Numbered from the stretch's first letter, positions 22,471 to 33,757 are shown. The stretch is DNA of 64,000 nt from Cryptomeria japonica (GCF_030272615.1 NC_081406.1:186346770-186410769), one strand, 5' to 3'. Notes: generated from the sequence alone by a model not told the origin. Numbers and translations are program-made.

Positions 22471-22729
22471 GGTGCCCAGTATTCCCTACCACCGCCGGGT
22501 GCCGGCCACTGTATAGTGTCAGGACCAATGGGTCTGTAGGTGTTCTGTCGGAACCATCCGTATTCCGGGTAGCCTGACTGTGCGGGGTTACTTGGACCGT
22601 ACGTAGGAGTGTTGTACATAATTGCGGCATCATTTCTAGGAGGTCCTTCATTTTCACCGGCACTTCAATATGTAGCATTTGCTTCAAGATATTTTCCTCC
22701 GCCTCAGATCAAGAAGTACTTACCGCTTC
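22460..22729 (-). pseudogene. gag-protease linker (broken)
   Basis: In the register of gag but interrupted by TAG at about 22730 and TGA at about 22710. The peptide LHIEVPVKMKDLLEMMPQL is typical of the stretch just before the protease in gypsy polyproteins. The frame is lost before the protease. Confidence 0.65.
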
Positions 22730-23242
22730 CTAGGTGCTCCTTTGTGCCAACATTTCCTTCGCCACTTCAGCCTTGGCCTCCAGCGCCCACTGCTTCTCCG
22801 TGCGAGGGTCCGAGTATGTGGCCTTCTTTGCCTGTGACCGTGTGATTGCCAATACCCGTTCCTTCGTCATGTCGATGTTGAGCAGGTTCACTCCAGACTT
22901 TGGGCAAGTTCCATCATCGTTTTCTCCAGGCCCACACCATTTGCATAGTTTTTGTGGAGTTTCTTCTGAGGTGCATTCTCTCGCAAAGTGGCCCCATTGA
23001 TTGTAGGCTCGACACTGGATCATTGGCCGTCCCTTTGCATCATATTGGATTCGGCTCCTATTATTATTATTGGTCCTCCCCCCTCCCCGGTTGTTCCGGT
23101 ATCCGCCAGATGATGCATTATTGTTGGCGGTTTGCGAAGTTCCGACGACCGGCTGCTCTTGTGTGAAGAGAACTTGTTGGTTCCTAGTTTTCATATTGTA
23201 GGGACATTCCTTTGTCAAATGTCCCGCAATCTGAAAAATGTC
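22730..23242 (-). pseudogene. gag nucleocapsid part with zinc knuckles 2-4
   Basis: Continues gag in the same frame after TGA (23243-23245). It starts DIFQIAGHLTKECP, a knuckle whose first Cys is the stop and second Cys is Phe. CRAYNQWGHFAREC (second Cys is Tyr) and CKWCGPGENDDGTC follow. A Gly/Asn/Arg-rich linker lies between knuckles 2 and 3. Zinc knuckles bind element RNA for packaging. Confidence 0.8.
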
Positions 23243-24532
23243 TCAGAAAGCCTTCTTGGGGCAGGACCCCTTGGTGTGTCCGTCACTCGTACAGTCGGTA
23301 CACCACACGTCATTTTCTTCCGTCTTACTTGTACTCCCTTTCATGGCTTTGAATTCTTTCAACATTCGTTCCATGTCCTTTTGGAGAGCGTGCACCTTTT
23401 TACTCGATTCGCCACCACTGCTGCTTTCCCCGTCAGAATCTTCATCATCGTCAGATGAATATTTATTACTTTTCTTCTTCCTTGATGTTTTGTATTCGCT
23501 CTCTAGGTCCATCGCCCTATTATAGGCGTCGTCATATGACGTCGGGGGTACAATTTTCATTTTTTTCCGTAGGGAGGATTTCAATCCTTCAACAAACCAT
23601 CGTTTTTTCAAGCCCTTAGCCGGTTGGCTTTCCATTTTACCCAACAATTCCTTCAGTCTCCTACTGTATGCCCGTACTGTCTCCTTGGTACCTTGTTTGG
23701 TACTGTATATCTCTGTTACAATTTCGTTGTCATCACGGAGCAACCGAAACTCCTCCATGAATTCCTTCTGTAGGTTGGCCCACGTGGCCACTTTTTGCTT
23801 ATCTACATCGGAGTACCAATCTATGGCAACTCCACGTAACGTGGCTGGGAACTGTTGTACCCAGTCATTCTGGTCTGTCACTCCGTTGGCAAACCAAATG
23901 GTTTCACATGTACGGCAGTGTCGTAAGGGGTCTTCCTTGCCGTCCCCTGTGAACTTTGGCAATTTTTGTTTACTCGCCATCCCTGGTCGTCTTCCTGGGG
24001 GCGGTTGTGTCTGTGTCTGTGGCCCTGCGCTGCTTCCTCCGGTGGTGTTGGTGGTGTGTCCTGCGTGGACAACTGGAGGTATGGTGTTTTGCCTGTCGTG
24101 TGTGGCACCTACACCCGTACGGTTGCCCTCCCCTTCGCTCTCACACGCGCCCACTCCTGCTTCTCGTTGGTGATCTTCACTTCGTGGCGTAAGGGATAAG
24201 TTTCTAAACTGATCCCGAGTCTCCTCGACTAGATTTCGCCGTAACCTTGTTTCTTCCATAAACTCTTCGTGGCTCCGCGTCCTACGATGATCTGGCGACG
24301 CATAGAAATTTCCGTCGGCCTCTGCACCCTCCGTGACACCTCCTTGGTTCCCCTTGGGCCCCCCTTCGACAGGTTGTCCTTCGGCAAGTTGCCTCAGCCT
24401 CCGTCTATGTTCTACTTGCTGCTCCAGAATCAAGGCCCTCTGCACAGCCTCCCACTCGTTCGTTTCTGGTTTTTTATTTCTATCTTTATTCAATAGGTTT
24501 GGCATTAATTGTCGCACATTCCCATAACTCAC
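23243..24532 (-). CDS. Gag polyprotein, N-terminal part
   Basis: 429 codons open from ATG at 24532. The first 180 residues are charged and Gln/Arg-rich. The retrotransposon gag domain covers about residues 190-330, with PKFTGDGKEDPLRHCRT, QFPATLRGVAIDWYSD and WANLQKEFMEEF. A Ser/Asp-rich stretch follows. The first zinc knuckle is CTDCTSDGHTKGSC (C-x2-C-x4-H-x4-C) near the C-terminus. Gag assembles the virus-like particle in the cytoplasm. The TGA at the end is an in-frame lesion, since the next knuckle continues in the same register. The start could be further upstream, as the leader frame is in the same register. Confidence 0.88.
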   Translation of the reverse strand: MSYGNVRQLMPNLLNKDRNKKPETNEWEAVQRALILEQQVEHRRRLRQLAEGQPVEGGPKGNQGGVTEGAEADGNFYASPDHRRTRSHEEFMEETRLRRNLVEETRDQFRNLSLTPRSEDHQREAGVGACESEGEGNRTGVGATHDRQNTIPPVVHAGHTTNTTGGSSAGPQTQTQPPPGRRPGMASKQKLPKFTGDGKEDPLRHCRTCETIWFANGVTDQNDWVQQFPATLRGVAIDWYSDVDKQKVATWANLQKEFMEEFRLLRDDNEIVTEIYSTKQGTKETVRAYSRRLKELLGKMESQPAKGLKKRWFVEGLKSSLRKKMKIVPPTSYDDAYNRAMDLESEYKTSRKKKSNKYSSDDDEDSDGESSSGGESSKKVHALQKDMERMLKEFKAMKGSTSKTEENDVWCTDCTSDGHTKGSCPKKAF

Positions 24533-24625
24533 AATACATAAATCAAAACATGTCTTTATTAATTCATCTGCTCAAATACAACTCGTGTCAATGACACTTT
24601 TATTTGAAAATAAGAAGTTCAAGGT

Positions 24626-25053
24626 TCAATTCCCTCCTGGCCTGGTGCCATCTCGTTTTGTTTCCCGTCGGCTGTTCTCTTCGTAGCGTTGTAGGATTTG
24701 TTGTCGTCGCTCTTCCTGGGCAATCTCCTCCAGGCGGGCCTGTTGTGCCAGCAATGCCTGTGCAAGCAACCGAGGGAGGTGGTTCATCAACCGGTTTACT
24801 GTCGGGCTAACCTCCAGCGCTGTCCACACGGCACTTGGTGGGATTTTTGCCCCCGCTGCCTCTCGTCGGACGTAGGTCTGAATGGCTACCTGGAGCAAAA
24901 TTGAAAATTCTCGCGTTGCCGTGTCTTCTCCTGTGTAAAGTTCTGTTCGCGCGTCGTCGGCCTCTGGGTTTATTTCACCAACGGGTAGGCCCATTGTGTC
25001 TATGCACCATCTGTGTCTTTCGTTCCCGAGTACGTCTAGGCAACGGCACCAAA
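24626..25053 (-). CDS. leader reading frame upstream of gag
   Basis: An open frame of 166 codons whose first Met lies inside the 5' LTR (25126) and which runs through the PBS to a stop at 24626. It is in the same register as gag and could be an N-terminal extension of it cut by later stops, or a chance open frame. The last 50 residues (LLAQALLAQQARLEEIAQEE and onward) look like an amphipathic helix. No family recognised. Confidence 0.4.
25039..25051 (-). other. primer-binding site of the gypsy element
   Basis: TGGTGCCGTTGCC on the minus strand, starting 2 nt inside the 5' LTR. It resembles the TGGCGCCGTTGCC site of Athila-type elements, thought to pair with tRNA-Asp, with one difference. The tRNA assignment is an inference. 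Confidence 0.75.
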
Positions 25054-25312
25054 TGTTTGCCCTCTCGGGTGAATAACTTAAGGCATAAAGAACATAATGC
25101 AGAATAATGTCGTAAATATCAGACAAAGTATATCAGATGTTTTATTTATAATAAGTGTATGTTACAAGTTACATTCCGAAGTATAAAAGGGTACCGAGGG
25201 GGTGCGAGCGCCAACCGTCGCACCGCAACTACCACCCCTCGGTTGCCAACTAACCAAAACAATTACACATAATTAACTAATCTTATTCCCGTGTACAATA
25301 ATGCCGCCAACA
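25054..25312 (-). repeat. 5' LTR of the gypsy element
   Basis: 259 bp with the same TG...CA ends as the LTR at 15597, followed by the GGATT target duplication at 25313-25317. Contains the element promoter by position. Confidence 0.95.
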
Positions 25313-25506
25313 GGATTTTCGTTTCCATCTATCCATCCTATAACTCGAACACATGGACAGATGTTGTAACCATGTCCAACCTTGAAAGTTTGAAGGCTCA
25401 ATTCAGAAGTCTTTTGTAATGGAAGCTTTATGGCAGCAAGATTGGCCATCTCAAGGTCTGAGTCTTTGAGAACCACTACAGCCAAGAAGATTTGGAGATC
25501 TAGCAA
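25313..25506 (-). pseudogene. possible eroded protease-like fragment at the insertion site
   Basis: Removing the gypsy element rejoins 25318 onward to 15596, and a minus-strand frame then reads through the junction. The peptide includes IKLPLQKTSELSLQTFKVGH, which faintly resembles the retropepsin region of other Ty3/gypsy elements. The similarity is weak and I would not rule out chance. Confidence 0.25.
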
Positions 25507-26910
25507 GCCAATTCTGCTGCCAGCAAGTCCTCTACAATTACTAGAAGCCCAACAAGGAATATTCTAGTGAGGCACCAGTTGGAGATGCTTGAGCATCATG
25601 ACCACTTTTAAAATCTAGGATTTGTCAAGACAAATTGGCAACCAATGTGATTGTCACCCCAAAAAAAGTAGAAAATACAGCGGATTGACAATTTATGAGA
25701 GGAGCTACCAGAAGCAATTTAACAAGCCAATCACCAATTCCCTTGATCTACAAACATAGTCCAGACTCCAATCCAACTATTGTGGAATTCCCATATTGTT
25801 GACAAAAATAACACCAAATGCCCCAGACATTGGGAAGATCCTTTTTGCAAACATAATTAGGATCACTTGCTAGCACACCTCCACAATGCATGCAGCTCTT
25901 CCTTGTCACCCAGCTTATCTATATGGAAGTCTCATAAAACAAACTGATGAACTTCATTTAACTTTATGCATAAATGAAAGGGCTTTGTATTATTTATGGA
26001 CTTTTCAAATTTAGGCAGATCAGCACACAGCCCATGATGCCCGAGGCTAATGTCCTTTTTTTCAAAATCAAGCCAAGTTGAAATCCAAAACGCCCATCAT
26101 ACATTTTCAGTGATTTTCGGAATTTTGCACTAAGTAAATGGAATTAAAATTATAATAAAGCGAGCCCCAATGTAAAAAAATATAAAATAAGGTCTTATAA
26201 TAAAACTTTATTTTGAAATAATTCCTCCCAAATATTAATCAAGGGTCCTTAAAGAAATTTGAAGAGTTAACTTTTGGAGGAAAATTTTGTTTTAGAGAGG
26301 CCAAGCAAAGAGAGGAGGCATATTGATAGACCATTCTATTTTCTGGTTTCTACTCCTTAGAGCATTGAACTTTAGTTCAATCAAACTGAGGATAAAACCC
26401 TCTAGGTCTGGAATTGGAGGATGAAAATCCACAATTCCTTGGAGTGATTTCATATAAGAATCACCATTGGGATAAACCGTTGAAATTTCAAATTGATATT
26501 AATATTACACTTGTGCTGAATGGGCAATGTGACTGGCAGAGTAGTTCTGCATTCTTTTTGGGCAGAAATTTATCAAGTCTATGGCTGTGATCTGCATAAA
26601 AGTTTACAACAAGTGCGCTAACAGCTGAATACCATCCGCCATATAAATCACTACCATTAGAACATGATAATGGTTTCCATGTGATCCTTGGTTGCTACTG
26701 ATACATTATATCATAGGTGCTGCAGTGAAAAAGGTTTCATACAAATAGTCACTAGGTTCCACATAAATAAATTACATCATTATTTCCAGGGTAGCACTTG
26801 TACTTGGAGCATAATTCAGATGGACACGGGATCCATATGGTATATGCAGCTTTTGTACCGCAATCATAATAACAATCTGAGTCTGGATTATACTGTGCAG
26901 CCCTTTGAAA
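25507..26910. other. intergenic, no gene seen
   Basis: AT-rich with only short frames. Likely eroded repeats, but no terminal repeats or domains are recognised. Confidence 0.4.
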
Positions 26911-27217
26911 TCGCTGTCACAGCCAGGGCATTGATCATTAACATTGATCCTTGTGGCAATTTTATTATTGGTCCAGACTTGCACTTCCAATATGAGCAAG
27001 AGTTATGAGGGATATTTATATTCAGGTGCAACGTTGCATCACCTTCCTAGAGCTTCCAGTTGTGGCACCTATAAAATCACTGTCACAGCCAGGACATAGA
27101 TCATTGTGGCGATTCCATCATTGGTCCAGACTTGTGCCTTCTAATATGGGCAAGGGTTACAAGGGATATTTATATTCAGATGCAACATTTCATCACCTAC
27201 TTAGTGCTTCCAATTGT
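26911..27217 (+). repeat. imperfect tandem duplication, about 165-bp unit
   Basis: The blocks at 26911-27058 and 27075-27217 share TGTCACAGCCAGG, ATTGGTCCAGACTTG, AGGGATATTTATATTCAG, TGCAAC and CATCACCT in the same order. The copies differ by several substitutions and one gap of about 14 bases. Confidence 0.75.
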
Positions 27218-28690
27218 GGGAGAGTTATAATTCAAATCTGCATTTCACAATTTGTTTAAGAATCTAAACAAGTTGAAGGTTTCATGGTGGACCTCATAAT
27301 TGTCTCATAATATTCCAAAGATATTTTCAGTGACTGGCGCAAATTTATTTCAGAATCTAGTAATTTAGAGACGTAGATTCAACCCCAACAGAATGGTATA
27401 ATCAGTAATTTTGTGTTGATAATTATATGTAAATCAAATAATATAAATTTAAAATATTCCATCCAAGATATTACACTGAGATTCTTGAAATCTGTCTTAG
27501 GATGTTTACAACTTATCTGAAATAGTGGCAATGTAACTTGTAAAAGGATAAGCACCATGTCGTTGAAGCATTGCACTAACAAGGATACATAATAGGACCA
27601 AAAGCCGTTATAGAAAACAGATTGTTAGTATTTGCCAACCATTATGATAAAACAAACCAAACTGAGGATAAATGCCTCAATACACAATCAGAGAATAAAA
27701 AATGGAAGCTGAAAGTCGCACCCATATGTTAAGCGACAAACACAGTTATGAAAAGTCCCTGTAGAAGATCACTGCAAATCAGGAAGTGATTAATTAGTAA
27801 TGACGAATGCTAGTGTATGAGTTTCCCACACTGGAAATCTCTTGGTACTTTCACAACTGAATTAAAAACTGTTTGATGGAAATTCCAAAGGCATTCCAGC
27901 ACCAGACACAAGGGTAATCACCCAGTCAAAGAGTTTCATAGAAGTAGCTTAAGCTGTAGATGTAAGCATTACATATGGTTGCAGAAGCCTCCTACTTTGC
28001 CCAAGGAATGATTATTTGATGAAGGATAAAAATTTTAAGTGACTTTATAAGTTTATTCCAGTCAGAAATTAGAATAGACTATAGCCACCATCTTCCAAAT
28101 TATCCAGTCTAAATAGAAGGTTCTTATCAAAGGCCTTTCAGTTCATTCCCCATACTGGGCTATATTCTACTATTTTGCAAGGTTTACTTAAGTTGCTGCA
28201 TATATGTCCTTCTGCCCACGCTTGTGCAAAGCTGGCTCACAAAGGTAAAATTTTCATCTTTTCTAGCCATTTGCAGCTCCTTTACATGCAGTACTTTGGA
28301 AATAATAGTTCATTTAAAACTTTATACCCTCTCACATTCGGTTGCTTCCTGGCACAACCCATAAACCTAAATGTTACTCAAAAATGTTATTGAAATAGTA
28401 TGCTAATTTGATCATTATATTCTGTTAAAGGGTCATTGTCTATGGTAATTATATTTTATTCCAATCCAGATTTTTTCTCTAAATACCAGAGAATTAATCA
28501 TAAAGTTGTTTCCAACTTTCATCCAGATAATCCTTAGTCCTCATTTCTCCAACCTCGCACTCATCCAATTTTCAAGTTGGGGGTCTAAGTTGTCCGCTTA
28601 CTGTTGTTTTTTAGTTTAACTTGATCAGTCCTTAAGTCCATTTTCCTGGTTAAATAACCCTTCAACTGTGTGTATGTTCATGTGAAAGTG
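27218..28690. other. intergenic, no gene seen
   Basis: AT-rich sequence; no open frame of note and no recognised repeat. Confidence 0.4.
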
Positions 28691-28692
28691 TG

Positions 28693-28760
28693 CGTTTGTG
28701 TATGTGTGTGTGTGTGTGTGTGTGGGTGTGTGTGTGTGAGAGAGGGAGAGAGAGAGTGTA
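28693..28760 (+). repeat. GT/GA microsatellite
   Basis: A GT dinucleotide run with one GGG interruption, followed by GAGAGAGG. Frames across it that read as His/Thr or Cys/Val repeats are artefacts. Confidence 0.95.
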
Positions 28761-29074
28761 TGTGTGTACAAATAAGGTTTCCTTGGAAAGATCACAAATA
28801 CAAGACAGTATACTCATCATGGTATCCTTGCAACAACTCAAATGATACAAACCTACCAAGAAATAAAAAAATTCAAAAGCTACTTACAACACAGTTACTG
28901 CTATCATTATCACCTATAACATCAACTTTTAATTTATAATATCTCTGAACTGCACCCGGCATGCATGTAAGCTTTGACAAAAAAGCAGAAAACAAAGATT
29001 CAAAAGCTATGCCCACAGCTGCTGCTTAACTTGATTAGAAGTTAAAAAGCGAACAGCCAGAACAAGTTCCAACT
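28761..29074. other. intergenic, nothing recognised
   Basis: Short AT-rich stretch before the LTR remnant at 29075; no feature seen. Confidence 0.4.
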
Positions 29075-29930
29075 TGTTGATGTGTTTTTTATGACTACGT
29101 CGAACACAGAATAAAGTTATTAACGGTCGCCTTACCCTCTCTTGATCAAAATTAGTCCGTATGCTAAGATTGCACAAAAGTCCAAACGGCTAATTCCAAG
29201 GTTCCTCCAGTGCGTGGACGTGACTCAGTTGATTGATGGGTTTGCTGTTAACCCAAGGGGCCTTACGTGTGTTCAATTGAAGAAGATAATAAACTCATGT
29301 AAGCTCGAGGATTTCTATATGGATGATTTGCAATGAAAGCCCTAATTTTGGATTTTTTGATTTTCGAACTATGCAAAAAGTAAATGAGAGTAGGGTAGAG
29401 AGAACAATGCTAAAGCTAATCTAATCCTAAGAACAGGAGACGGGATCACTCATGTACAATCAAACCATGCTTCGCTTCACCAGCAGAGCACAACTACGCA
29501 AAGGTGGTGCAATCTTCAAAGGGTGTGTAGAGGTTTTTCAGATCACCAATGTGGACCATTGAAGCGAACAATCTTTACTGATGATCAAAGTTAAGTGTAC
29601 ACACATAACAAAAAGGCTCAGGCTAACTTTGCACGGTATGCAACAATCAGCTGCACACCAAAAGTATGAGCTCAAATTTTGCAACAAGTAATCCTATCAA
29701 ATCCGGTTCTCCTAACAACATGTAAGCAAATCTAATCTAACTAAAAAGAGCAAGACCATGCAGATTGCTAAAATAGAACAAGAATACACCATCAAAATCG
29801 AACAATGTATTAAGTTGGCTACTTCAACAGTCCTGATGCAACAATCTCAAATAATAATCTCTCCTCCCTTACAAATGAGGGGGGGTCACCCCTTTATATA
29901 GGCCTCAGGCCATGATTACACATGCAAACC
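29075..29930 (-). mobile_element. truncated LTR (copy A)
   Basis: On the plus strand it begins TGTTGATGTG and carries the family signature GAACACAGAATAAAG, CCCTCTCTTGATC and TTCCAAGGTTCCT. A TATATAAAGGGG box on the minus strand lies at about 29893-29903. Only about 30 bases remain upstream of that box before the next LTR (29931) begins. So copy A was either cut by that insertion or is the older target. Confidence 0.75.
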
Positions 29931-31107
29931 TGTTGACGTGTATTTTGTACACTATCAAACACAGAATAAAATACCTAAGGGTACCTTATCCTCTCTTGAG
30001 TAAAGCCTCTAAATGCTGAAGATGTCGCGAAAAGGATCAATCGGGATGACTTCAAGGTTCTTGTATGTAGGGTCTCTACGTGTGGATAAGCTCTCTGTGG
30101 TATGATGTGATTTGCTGGAATCACAAGGGGACTTACATTTGATGATTGAACGTCTGATCTACTTTGAATATTGCTGGAACACAGGCTCTTACTAGCTTAG
30201 ATTTGAAAAAAGGAAAAAAGATGAGGGCGAGGAAAGGATCTAATCCTAACAGTAAGAATGTAAGAGCAATGAATGATCTTTGATGGAATTCTAACTAAGT
30301 CTTGTTTTGACATCCCAGGACCATCTCCACAAGGTTAGTGCGATCTTCGAAGGAAAGCTTTATGATATTCAAATCATCACTGCAGACATAGACACCATCA
30401 AGTTTGATGCATATCAATGAAGAAGCGATAATTGAAATTAGGCTTAAGCTGAACGATTCTAGTTGACTACGCAAGGCAAGTCTGCAATCAACAAACTGCT
30501 AGTAGTATGGATGTACGAATTCCACCATCAATCAAGCACATTTCTTCCACTCATCTAATAACATGAAATCAAATATGAGAAGTATAAAGACCATGCAAAT
30601 TGTCGAATCGACCCATAAATTTCACCATTTCTTCAATGAAGTTACAAGTCTTTTACAACAACATCTTGGCATCAATCTTTGCCTTCTCTCTCTACTCTAC
30701 TCTAATTGCTATTCTCTCTCTATCTTCTAACTGCTTCCAACTATTCCTAACTATTGCCTTTACAAAATGAAATGCCAGGGCTTATATAGTGCCCTCAATA
30801 CAATTCGATGGCTTAGATCAATTCGAGATCAATGGCCAAGATTCAACAATGAAAACCCTAATTAGGGTTTGTTACAACCATTACATAACATTTAATGCTT
30901 GACCAATGATAAAATTGTATTGCTTGGACGCATGTCTTCTCTGGAAAATTCCACCAATGGATAGCTAGGGTAGGTACATCGAAGTTTGTGCCACCTTCCA
31001 TGAGTTAGGTACATTGAATCTAGAAATGCTAAGGTTGACCACACTGACTGGAGAAGTGATGACTAGGATGCCACCTCGTCTGACACTTGTAACTTGGTAA
31101 ATATTCA
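29931..31107 (-). repeat. LTR of the minus-strand palindrome-array element (copy B)
   Basis: Reads on the minus strand from TGAATATTTACC to CACGTCAACA. Contains CACTATATAAGCCC (TATA box) and the block ACCCTAATTAGGGTTT. It aligns in layout with the LTR at 41449-42528 (CTATATAAGCCC, TCTCTTGA, AAGGATCAATCGG, CATCAACA). The start is inferred by analogy with the AGT/TG junction of the other copy. Following the element direction this is its 3' LTR. The 5' LTR was not found. Confidence 0.65.
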
Positions 31108-31189
31108 ACTTGATGTTGTTGAGAAGCTAGCTTTAATTAATTCATCTGGAACTATCTACTTCTTCAACGAACCCTTGTTCTAACTTCTT

Positions 31190-31387
31190 GTGTCCCTGAT
31201 GTGTAAGATGATTGATGTACCTCGCCTTGGAATACTGGATTGGAGAAGTCGCCCTTGATGATGTTAGTCCAAAGAAGGCCGTCCTTGTCGATGCTAGGCT
31301 GGAGGAGGTCGCCCTTGTCCTTGCTTGATCGTCCTTGGAGGAGACCGTCCTTGATCTGGCTTGATTTTACAACTCCGAGATCTCCAT
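31190..31387 (-). pseudogene. short frame after the conserved splice acceptor
   Basis: ATG at 31387 lies 7 nt after the acceptor, as in the plus-strand element. It stops after 6 codons (MEISEL). The frame then continues with a Ser/Thr/Arg-rich peptide (VSSKDDQARTRATSSS). No resemblance to the plus-strand protein beyond its charged start, so the coding part appears lost or replaced. Confidence 0.45.
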
Positions 31388-31394
31388 TTGATGC

Positions 31395-31629
31395 CTACAC
31401 AAAATATTAAAGTTAGTCTTTTGAGCATCAAACCTCAAAGCATGAAATTTAAGGCCTTACAACGGTAAAACTTAAGATATTAATTTGAAAAAGTCATGAT
31501 AAATCAAGAACTACACATTTTCAAATTAATAATGAATGGAATTTGGATCTTCAAGACTTAGACTTTACAAAATTGCAATGGGATCATAATAAGTCTTGAA
31601 TAAGAACTTCAAAAAATGATTCTTCATAC
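31395..31629 (-). other. candidate intron in the minus-strand element
   Basis: A GGGAAG/GTATGAAG donor and an ATTTTGTGTAG acceptor enclose 235 nt. The matching intron in the plus-strand element is 226 nt. In both, the exon after the acceptor is 7 nt long before ATG (GCATCAA here, GTAGCAA there). Splicing is inferred, not shown. Confidence 0.6.
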
Positions 31630-31939
31630 CTTCCCTTTGAGTATTTTAGTACAAAACCTTGAAAAATGAAGGAAGAGGACCGGATTTTGTTGGGCAAGAT
31701 TTATAGTCCTTCCTTGGATGAAGTACGCCTCCTCTAGTTTGAAAAAGAATAAACTCCACTAGCCTCTTCAAAAATCTGGAAATTCGCCTTCAAATGTCTT
31801 CACAAGCATCAACTCCACCACCTTAAGTCTTCAACACTTAAGGAAAATTCGCTCCAAATAGGCCAGCTTTCGCACTTCTTTGCTCTCCAAATCGCACTTT
31901 GAAATAATGAGTGAATGATTTGGATAATGAAAAAACACA

Positions 31940-31952
31940 CCCCAAATATATA
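31940..31952 (-). promoter_or_regulatory. TATA-like box upstream of the internal leader
   Basis: TATATATTTGGGG on the minus strand, between the GTCGGCC block and the leader. The plus-strand element has ATATAAAGG at the equivalent place. It may drive an internal transcript. Confidence 0.45.
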
Positions 31953-32273
31953 GAGCGCTCACCATTTCATTTCCCATAGGCCGACTTGACAAAATAAGCC
32001 AAAAAATAAAATATAAAAAACACTAAGAAGAAGGCCGACTTGATAAATAAAGATAAAATAATGCCTTGTGCGCTCAACTTTTAATTTTTTATTTCGCAAA
32101 AATTAATTTTAAATGCCTTTATAATAGAAATTCGATTTTTTGAGGCCCAAAATTAATTTATTAAATGCCAATTTAATTAATTTTTTCAAATATTTCGAAG
32201 TTGATGATTTTGGCATTTTATGCGATTTGGAGGATATTAACGCCCAAGTAGAAAATAGTGAATGCCAATAACT

Positions 32274-33757
32274 TCGCTCTGGTCCCTTGGAGAGGGACAG
32301 GAGCGCCTTTTCACTTTTGTCCTCAATCCTTCGTTTTTTAATTGCCAATTCACGTTGTGGGGCTAGCAATGATCCCTTTCGTCCCTTCAGTGCATGTTCA
32401 ACTCGTTTTTTGCAAGGCAAAATTGATGTTCTAGAGATTTTCGCTCTGGTCCCTTGGTGAGGGACAGGAGCGCCCTACCATTTATCTTTGGACTTCATTT
32501 TCCAAATCGCCAAATTCATGATGTGAGGTAGGCAATGATCATCATCTCTCGTTCTATGCATGTTTTGCTTGCTTTCTCAAGGCAAAATGAGTTCCTCTCA
32601 AGGTTTTCGCCCTGGTCCTCCAGTGAAGGACAGGAGCGAATTTTGCATTTGTGCTTAAGATAGTCGATTTTTAGGGTTGGTTCCTTGTTCATCGTCCTTC
32701 GAAAGACATTTTTGACTTTTGCATATCCTTGCCTTGACGTGGTTTTGGAAGGGAATGGTTGATTCTATGAAAATCGCCTTGGTCCTTGAGTGAAGGACAA
32801 GAGCGCCTTAGCCATTTTTATCAAGTCTTGTGGTCTTTGCAACTTCGTCCTTCCTTGTAGCGCTTTAAATATCATCGCCATCTTGTGCCTTGGCCTGGGT
32901 TCATCCAAATTTGGAGGTAAAGACTTGATAATGTGTTTTTCGCCCTGGTCCCTGGGTGAGGGACAGGAGCGCCTTGGCCATCATGAGCTCACTTGTGTTT
33001 TGCAATCTTTCAAAATTATCTTCAATGGAGTGATTATGCCTTTCTTTACTCATCTCAAATGAAACACTTGCTTTTCCTTGGCCAGAAACTTGTCTTGAGG
33101 GAAAATCGCTCTAGTCCCTTGGAGAGGGACAGGAGCTTCCTTTGAAAATAGCTCTGGTCCCTGGGTGAGGGACAGGAGCGCCTACTGCAATTCGAGTTGA
33201 TTTTCTCCATTGTGACTCATTCAAGTTATATTCAACGAGCAAAACATACTACCCTTGTCCTCCTCAAATCGCGAAATCACTTAAATCTTGTGAGGATAAT
33301 GCAAATTTGGAGTTCAAGCTCCGGTCCTTCAATGAGGGACAGGAGCAAATTTGGTCTTCTAGGCCAAAATGCCTCACTTTTCACCATGAAATGTCTTGGC
33401 TAAGGAAGATATCATCTTGCTTCATGCTATGAATAAAAGTTAATGTCCAAAAAAGGTCTAAAATTGTGCATATAAAGAAAAGCGCTCTGGTCCTTCAGTG
33501 AGGGACAGGAGCGAATTTGACCTTCTAGGCAAAAAACTTCATCATTTCATTGTCAAGTCTGGATGCTCTATCATGCTCATTTCGTCCTTCACCATGCCTT
33601 TGATGTTCCAATTTGACCAAACAAGGTCAGGAATGACTCAAATAAGCCTTTTCGCCCTGGACCCTTGGTGAGGGACAGGAGCGCTTTGCCTTGGTCCCTT
33701 GGAGAGGGACAGGAGCGAAATTCGCTCTGGATCCTCAGTGAAGGACAAGAGCGAAAT
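32274..33757 (-). repeat. array 1: 12 palindromic motifs, period about 167 bp
   Basis: The motif on the plus strand is TCGCTCTGGTCCCTTGG then AGAGGGACAGGAGCG; the two halves are near-complementary, so each copy can fold. Copies start at about 32274, 32442, 32607, 32773, 32941, 33101, 33149, 33317, 33482, 33649, 33688 and 33721. Most intervals are 160-168 bp. The intervening sequence is far less conserved than the motif. It is not a continuous coding frame. Confidence 0.9.

Larger units (their letters stand above)
15597..25312 (-). mobile_element. complete Ty3/gypsy LTR retrotransposon, Tat/Athila-like
   Basis: A 9716-bp element with 259-bp LTRs running TG...CA, flanked by the 5-bp duplication GGATT (15592-15596 and 25313-25317). 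The order on the minus strand is 5' LTR, PBS, gag with zinc knuckles, protease, RT, RNase H, integrase, a spacer, an extra reading frame, PPT and 3' LTR. The RT-before-integrase order is that of Ty3/gypsy. The PBS, the MPFGLCNAPATFQR motif in RT and the extra frame after integrase suggest the Tat/Athila group (inference). Pol has many stops and shifts although the LTRs differ at only about 7 of 259 sites. The copy can no longer make its own proteins. It split a sequence that reads continuously across the target site. Confidence 0.95.

Noticed and set aside
23685-24173. 162-codon plus-strand frame
   Set aside because: Antisense shadow of gag; Cys/Val-rich low-quality peptide.
28670-28939. Open frames of Cys/Val or His/Thr repeats
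   Set aside because: Produced by the GT microsatellite; the same holds for frames at 46001-46323 and 49926-50166.
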